A DNA stretch of 11,478 nt from Stramenopiles sp. TOSAG23-2 (lineage: Eukaryota > Sar), in assembly GCA_900128395.1 (NCBI GenBank), contig LT649930.1, positions 1-11,478 on the forward strand, given 5' to 3'. The position numbers and the translations under genes are program-made. Under the pieces are notes generated by a model, which did not search any database, had not been told where the DNA came from, and saw only the letters and a list, made by a program, of their open reading frames with translations. Below, one piece after another: positions 8,032 through 11,478 of the stretch (positions within the stretch are counted from its first letter, which is position 1; each line of letters opens with the position of its first letter).

Positions 8032-8393
8032 GTTTGTTTTCTTTAGAACTTATTTTTTTTTGGAATACCTTTCCGTATATTTAAAAATACAGACAGACTG
8101 TTTTGAAAGAAGTTCTCGTAAATTATTATTATTTTAGAAAATTTAGGAAAAAAAAAATAAAAAATCTTTTAATAATTTAAAATATCTTTCCGTCTATTTA
8201 ATAAATTTGTGTATCAATATATTATCGCAGCGGTGTGAAATATATGGCAATAGACGATTGTACTGGAGATGATTGTATATTTTCTAAATCGCAATACACA
8301 CACGAACATACATACATGTCATACATCTTGTGTTGCAACTCGTATCTTTTTGGCCCAGATTGAACTACTTTGGTTGCGCCACGGGTGTGACTC
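8032..8393 (-). promoter_or_regulatory. Upstream region of channel copy 2
   Basis: This is the probable 5' UTR and promoter, homologous but much diverged relative to 3405-3850. It shares the CAGACAGACTG, TCGTATCTTTTTGGCC and TGCGCCACGGGTGTGACTC blocks. The motif CTTTCCGT occurs twice here (near 8069 and 8185) but once in the aligned copy 1 segment (near 3643). The region is shorter between ATG and the first shared block than in copy 1. No transcription start can be placed from sequence alone. Confidence 0.5.
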
Positions 8394-8394
8394 A
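8388..8394. promoter_or_regulatory. AP-1/GCN4-like site upstream of channel copy 2
   Basis: TGACTCA is the classical palindromic core bound by bZIP factors of the AP-1/GCN4 type. It lies about 360 bases upstream of the copy 2 start, at the end of a block shared with copy 1. In copy 1 the same position reads TGACTCG (3845-3851), breaking the palindrome. A seven-base match can occur by chance; the local conservation is what makes it worth noting. Confidence 0.25.
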
Positions 8395-8525
8395 TTTGGT
8401 GATTATTCCTATCATTTTAACACCATACTATACAAATATATGTACTTGGTACCTTCTAATAATGTACTAATGTTGATGAACACTTAAAATTCTATATTTA
8501 AGATGGTTAAAATCTAAGTTATACA

Positions 8526-8560
8526 CAGTACAGCAGTACAGAGTACAGTACAGTACAGTA
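8526..8560. repeat. Short (CAGTA)n-like microsatellite
   Basis: About six imperfect CAGTA pentamers lie in a row, three of them perfect at the right-hand end (8546-8560), with CAG or AG insertions between the earlier ones. It lies in the intergenic region upstream of channel copy 2. It is probably neutral simple sequence. Confidence 0.75.
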
Positions 8561-8622
8561 ATAATTTTACTTCCCGTGCTACTAGTACTAATAGAACTAA
8601 AGTAATAAGTAACCACATCACA

Positions 8623-8628
8623 TTTATT
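8623..8628 (-). terminator. Polyadenylation-like hexamer abutting the protease stop codon
   Basis: On the sense (minus) strand AATAAA follows directly after the TAA stop at 8629-8631. Canonical use would put cleavage 10-30 bases further on, giving an extremely short 3' UTR. In such AT-rich DNA the hexamer may be coincidental. Confidence 0.25.
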
Positions 8629-11268
8629 TTACAAAGTCACAGGTGTATGAATCTCCCCACCAGCAATAAGTGCAGGGCGGTGTAAGGAGATATTATTGTT
8701 GTTCGTATTATTATTTAAACCATTTAAAACATTGCCAAGATTCAACATATTGCCTAAATTCACCCCAGATTGCGATTGAACTTGCATTCGCCAACTATAA
8801 CCTCCATTTGGTTGCAAAACATTAAACATTTGGACAATCATTGCACGATTTGGATGGATTTCATCTTCTGTTACGAAAAAATCTCTTGAACTTGTTAAGT
8901 TTTCGCATCCAGAGCAATCAATTTGTACATTACAAGTACGAAGCGGGTCTCTGTTTGCTACTACCATTGTTATACCACCGCCACCGGCTAAGCCTTTCAT
9001 TTCTTTATTCGTATATAATACAACACTTCCCCCAAGATTTGATTGCTCCCCATTTTTCATTGCAGCAAGTATAATCCCTCTTGCCATCGATTCTGCTGGT
9101 ATTTTATTTCTAGTCACAAGTACTGGGCTAGACGAATGGACTGCTAATACCATATTTTGATCTTGAAAAGAATTTGCTACAATTGGAAAGACAACATATC
9201 GACCTTTTTCTAATTGGAGTTGATAGGAAATTGCTGCACATGGACCACGGCCTGATGTACCAACATAACCATAACCATGCGTAGCTTTACGTAATATTAA
9301 TAAACCAATATTGGCATATAATTGATTTTCATTTCCACGATTATTTTCCTGTGATATTGTCATATCACAACTGCAATTTTTTAAAACTTCGATATCAAAT
9401 CCTTCAATCAAGTTTCCATTACTAGAATCTTTGCCACCACCAATATTATTATGTGGTGAAATATTTTTCAACTTACTTGCAACGCGAACTTCCGTCCATG
9501 CTGTTTTTTCAGATCGTACATGGCAAATATCAATCGCATGGAAAAATTTAAAAAAATCCTCCAAGGACATAAAAAATACACCAAATGCATTGCCACCGCC
9601 ATAATAATCAGCAGAACGTTGTGTATCTCTTGTCCACTCTGCAGAGCCATCACTCCACCTTCCTTTCCAACTAGAACGTCCCCATGGATTCCTCAATTGT
9701 ATTATTCTTTCAAACGTATTATTTGCTAGACGTATGGATTTCACACAAAGTATAGAATATGCATGGCTTCCTTGCAAACCAACATGTTCATATATTGAAC
9801 GATCTATACCACTATGTCCACACGATGCTGCCATCAAATATCCTGCTTCTTGACAACTGTCTAATTCCACCCATAAATTATCTAATGTTTTAATACTTAA
9901 ATTACCATCATTTTCCTTTGTAAAACTATCTTCGTGTTGATTATTACTACTACTATTACTATTACTACTACTATTATTATTATTATTAATAATATCTTTG
10001 TTGTCTAATACAACACGAAAACAAGGAGCTCCTGTCAATATTTGCAATGCTTCAATGCATGTACCAGATTCAATTGCTGCATAGGATCCATAAATTTTTG
10101 CAAATGCTTTTTCTAAAATTGCTGGCCATAATTGACATCTAGCACCATTTGCATATGCCAACGTGCCATTTTTTGTTATAGGAAACAGACTATCAACTGT
10201 TATGATTTGCCAATTGCCATCTTTACACAATCGTACTTGATATGCTCCAATATTATTTGTCTCTTTTGATACGAAAATTTTATTTATAATATCTAATCGT
10301 GTTGCAACAACAGCTAATGCTGATAAAAAATAACAATCACCTAATGCACCTTGTTGTATATCTTCCGCTGAAGGTTCCCCACGAAAAACTTGATATTTCA
10401 TTTTATTACCATCCCTACTATGAGTCAGTTGTTTCCCTCGCCTCCATGAATCTGCAACTGGTAATCGTCCATATCCTTCTTTTGCTCGTTTATGATTATT
10501 TTCCAATGAACCATACAATGATTTGTAATTCGGTGGAAAATCTGCATCTACAAACATTTCATTATTTTGTATAGTAGTAGCAGCAATTAAATTAAATGTT
10601 TCCGCCGCTGTTTGTTCATCTAATACTCTTTGACTATGTAAAGATATACTTTCATGAGAGGATTGACGTTTCATCATTTTTCTTGAACTATTATTATTTT
10701 GCATTGCCATTTTGTTATTGTTATTGTTTGACATTTTTCGTTGATTTTCATCTTCCATTTTAAATGAAAGATCCAATGATCTAGCAAAATCTTCATCTTC
10801 TTTATTACTATTCCTATTTCCTCCATTCATATTTTGATGACGATTCCTATTAGAATTATTGTTTAACATTCGTTGATTTTGTTCTTCGTTTTTAAATGAA
10901 AGTTCTAACGATCTTGCAAAATTTTCATCTTCTTGTATTGATTTTCTTTTCTGTTCTGCTTCTAACATAATTTTTCGTTGAAGTGAATATTCTGCTTCCA
11001 CATTAATAGATGTAGTTGATGATTTCCTTGTTGTTGTTACTGGACTACTACGCTCATTTCTAGGTGTTTGCATAGCTGTTGCATGAATTAAATCTGATAA
11101 TATGCCTTTCCAACCACGTTGTGATGGAAAGTCACAATATACTTCTTTCCGTTTTCGATTTATACTTCGTATTACACCAATTTCGTTTCGTTTTACTGCA
11201 CCAAAGCCATATTTTGGATGTTGTATTAACATTATTTTTTCACCCACTATAAATTGATCTGATGACAT
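8629..11268 (-). CDS. Calpain-like cysteine protease (family C2) with ubiquitin-related N-terminal motifs
   Basis: This 879-residue protein is an atypical calpain. Residues about 5-62 look like an SH3-like repeat of the KEG/HERC2 kind (PKYGFGAV, then VYCDFPSQRGWKG). Two UIM-like motifs follow at 113-133 and 157-177, in a long Asn/Lys-rich region. The CysPc domain begins near 238 (FVDADFPPN) and has an intact triad: Cys312 in QGALGDCYFLSAL with oxyanion Gln306, His502 in GSHAYSIL, and Asn527 in LRNPWG, spaced as in calpains. A poly-Asn/Ser loop at 428-443 interrupts the region between Cys and His. From about 580 to 830 come one or two calpain-type beta-sandwich (C2L) domains, then an Asn-rich tail. 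No EF-hand domain is seen. Calpains make limited, often calcium-dependent cuts in cytoplasmic substrates; calcium dependence here is inferred from the family. The start is the first ATG after an in-frame TAG at 11284-11286. Confidence 0.93.
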   Translation of the reverse strand: MSSDQFIVGEKIMLIQHPKYGFGAVKRNEIGVIRSINRKRKEVYCDFPSQRGWKGILSDLIHATAMQTPRNERSSPVTTTRKSSTTSINVEAEYSLQRKIMLEAEQKRKSIQEDENFARSLELSFKNEEQNQRMLNNNSNRNRHQNMNGGNRNSNKEDEDFARSLDLSFKMEDENQRKMSNNNNNKMAMQNNNSSRKMMKRQSSHESISLHSQRVLDEQTAAETFNLIAATTIQNNEMFVDADFPPNYKSLYGSLENNHKRAKEGYGRLPVADSWRRGKQLTHSRDGNKMKYQVFRGEPSAEDIQQGALGDCYFLSALAVVATRLDIINKIFVSKETNNIGAYQVRLCKDGNWQIITVDSLFPITKNGTLAYANGARCQLWPAILEKAFAKIYGSYAAIESGTCIEALQILTGAPCFRVVLDNKDIINNNNNSSSNSNSSSNNQHEDSFTKENDGNLSIKTLDNLWVELDSCQEAGYLMAASCGHSGIDRSIYEHVGLQGSHAYSILCVKSIRLANNTFERIIQLRNPWGRSSWKGRWSDGSAEWTRDTQRSADYYGGGNAFGVFFMSLEDFFKFFHAIDICHVRSEKTAWTEVRVASKLKNISPHNNIGGGKDSSNGNLIEGFDIEVLKNCSCDMTISQENNRGNENQLYANIGLLILRKATHGYGYVGTSGRGPCAAISYQLQLEKGRYVVFPIVANSFQDQNMVLAVHSSSPVLVTRNKIPAESMARGIILAAMKNGEQSNLGGSVVLYTNKEMKGLAGGGGITMVVANRDPLRTCNVQIDCSGCENLTSSRDFFVTEDEIHPNRAMIVQMFNVLQPNGGYSWRMQVQSQSGVNLGNMLNLGNVLNGLNNNTNNNNISLHRPALIAGGEIHTPVTL
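9946..9989 (-). repeat. Trinucleotide-repeat run in the protease domain (Asn/Ser loop)
   Basis: ATT/ACT trinucleotides on the plus strand encode a stretch of Asn and Ser at about residues 427-441. It falls between the catalytic Cys and His, where other calpains have a shorter connection. The flanking catalytic motifs are intact, so it is probably a surface loop expanded by replication slippage. Confidence 0.8.
10738..10932 (-). repeat. Internal repeat encoding two UIM-like motifs in the protease
   Basis: Residues 113-133 and 157-177 are near copies 44 residues apart: acidic run, F-A-R-S-L-x-L-S-F-K, acidic residues, then N-Q-R. This fits the ubiquitin-interacting motif pattern (acidic patch, hydrophobic, x, x, Ala or small, hydrophobic, x, x, Ser), with Ser in place of the usual Ala. 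Between them lies an Asn/Arg-rich linker. Ubiquitin binding is inferred from the pattern alone. Confidence 0.55.
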
Positions 11269-11478
11269 TGTCGTATATACACACTATGGTATGATATTAA
11301 TACACTGACTTCTGGTATATTTATAATTTTTACGCATATGCAAGTATAATGCAGAAGTTAATCTTTCTTTTTTTTTTAAACAAAAAATAAATAAATAAAT
11401 ATAAAAACAAATTACTTTCTGTCACACTTTACAATGTTCATATATGTGATTTATTCAACATATTTTTCATCTCAATTC
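11269..11478 (-). promoter_or_regulatory. Upstream region of the protease gene
   Basis: This is AT-rich DNA up to the window edge. In the sense direction TATAAATA (11318-11325) lies about 50 bases before the ATG and is a possible TATA box, but such strings are common in this DNA. An (AAAT)n-like run lies near 11386-11403. An in-frame TAG at 11284-11286 shows that the protein does not begin further upstream in this exon. Confidence 0.3.

Larger units (their letters stand above)
8394..8628. other. Intergenic DNA between channel copy 2 and the protease gene
   Basis: This stretch holds the distal upstream DNA of channel copy 2 and the 3' flank of the protease gene. It contains a short (CAGTA)n array and a polyadenylation-like hexamer next to the protease stop. 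Its last part, up to about 8632, has a weak match to the end of repeat unit A near 3970-3989, which hints that the old duplication reached this far. No gene is seen. Confidence 0.5.

Noticed and set aside
1-8400. Transposon-mediated duplication
   Set aside because: I see no terminal inverted repeats, transposase, reverse transcriptase or target-site duplication, and the duplicated segments carry promoter-side DNA, which argues against a retrocopy.
8269-8487. 72-codon plus-strand ORF in the channel copy 2 upstream region
   Set aside because: It has no counterpart in the aligned copy 1 upstream DNA, which carries indels, and no recognisable features.

Overview
The window is AT-rich nuclear DNA from a eukaryote, probably a microbial one. 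It holds three long, uninterrupted reading frames, all on the minus strand. Two encode near-identical copies of an 11-transmembrane OSCA/CSC1/TMEM63-family cation channel and one encodes an atypical calpain-like cysteine protease. Both families are eukaryotic, and the intergenic DNA lacks ribosome-binding sites or operon spacing. The lack of introns, the Asn-rich insertions written as TTA/ATT runs and the standard genetic code would fit a stramenopile such as a diatom. That is inference; nothing here fixes the species.

Layout, left to right (transcription runs right to left). Positions 1-623 are the 3' flank of channel copy 1. Positions 624-3404 are channel copy 1. Positions 3405-4151 are its upstream region, ending in a compound tandem repeat (3874-4151). 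Positions 4152-5247 are AT-rich spacer plus the 3' flank of copy 2, with one doubtful 97-codon ORF. Positions 5248-8031 are channel copy 2. Positions 8032-8628 are its upstream region and the 3' flank of the protease gene. Positions 8629-11268 are the protease. Positions 11269-11478 are the protease upstream region.

The dominant structure is a direct duplication with an offset of 4624 bases. Positions 1-3404 and 4625-8031 differ by nine substitutions and one 3-base Asn-codon indel, by my reading. The 3' non-coding flank is as conserved as the coding sequence. Immediately upstream of the start codons this falls abruptly to a patchy alignment with many indels, roughly 75-85% identical by eye. 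The result is two nearly interchangeable channels under clearly different upstream DNA. An older tandem duplication followed by recent gene conversion of the coding and 3' part explains this best; an assembly artefact must be excluded.

The protease has an intact Cys/His/Asn triad and carries, N-terminally, an SH3-like segment resembling the repeats of KEG/HERC2-type ubiquitin ligases, followed by two UIM-like ubiquitin-binding motifs. A probable mechanosensitive cation channel pair beside a calpain-type protease suggests a calcium and membrane-stress theme, but no shared regulation is shown by the sequence. I found no RNA genes, CRISPR arrays, transposons or viral genes.
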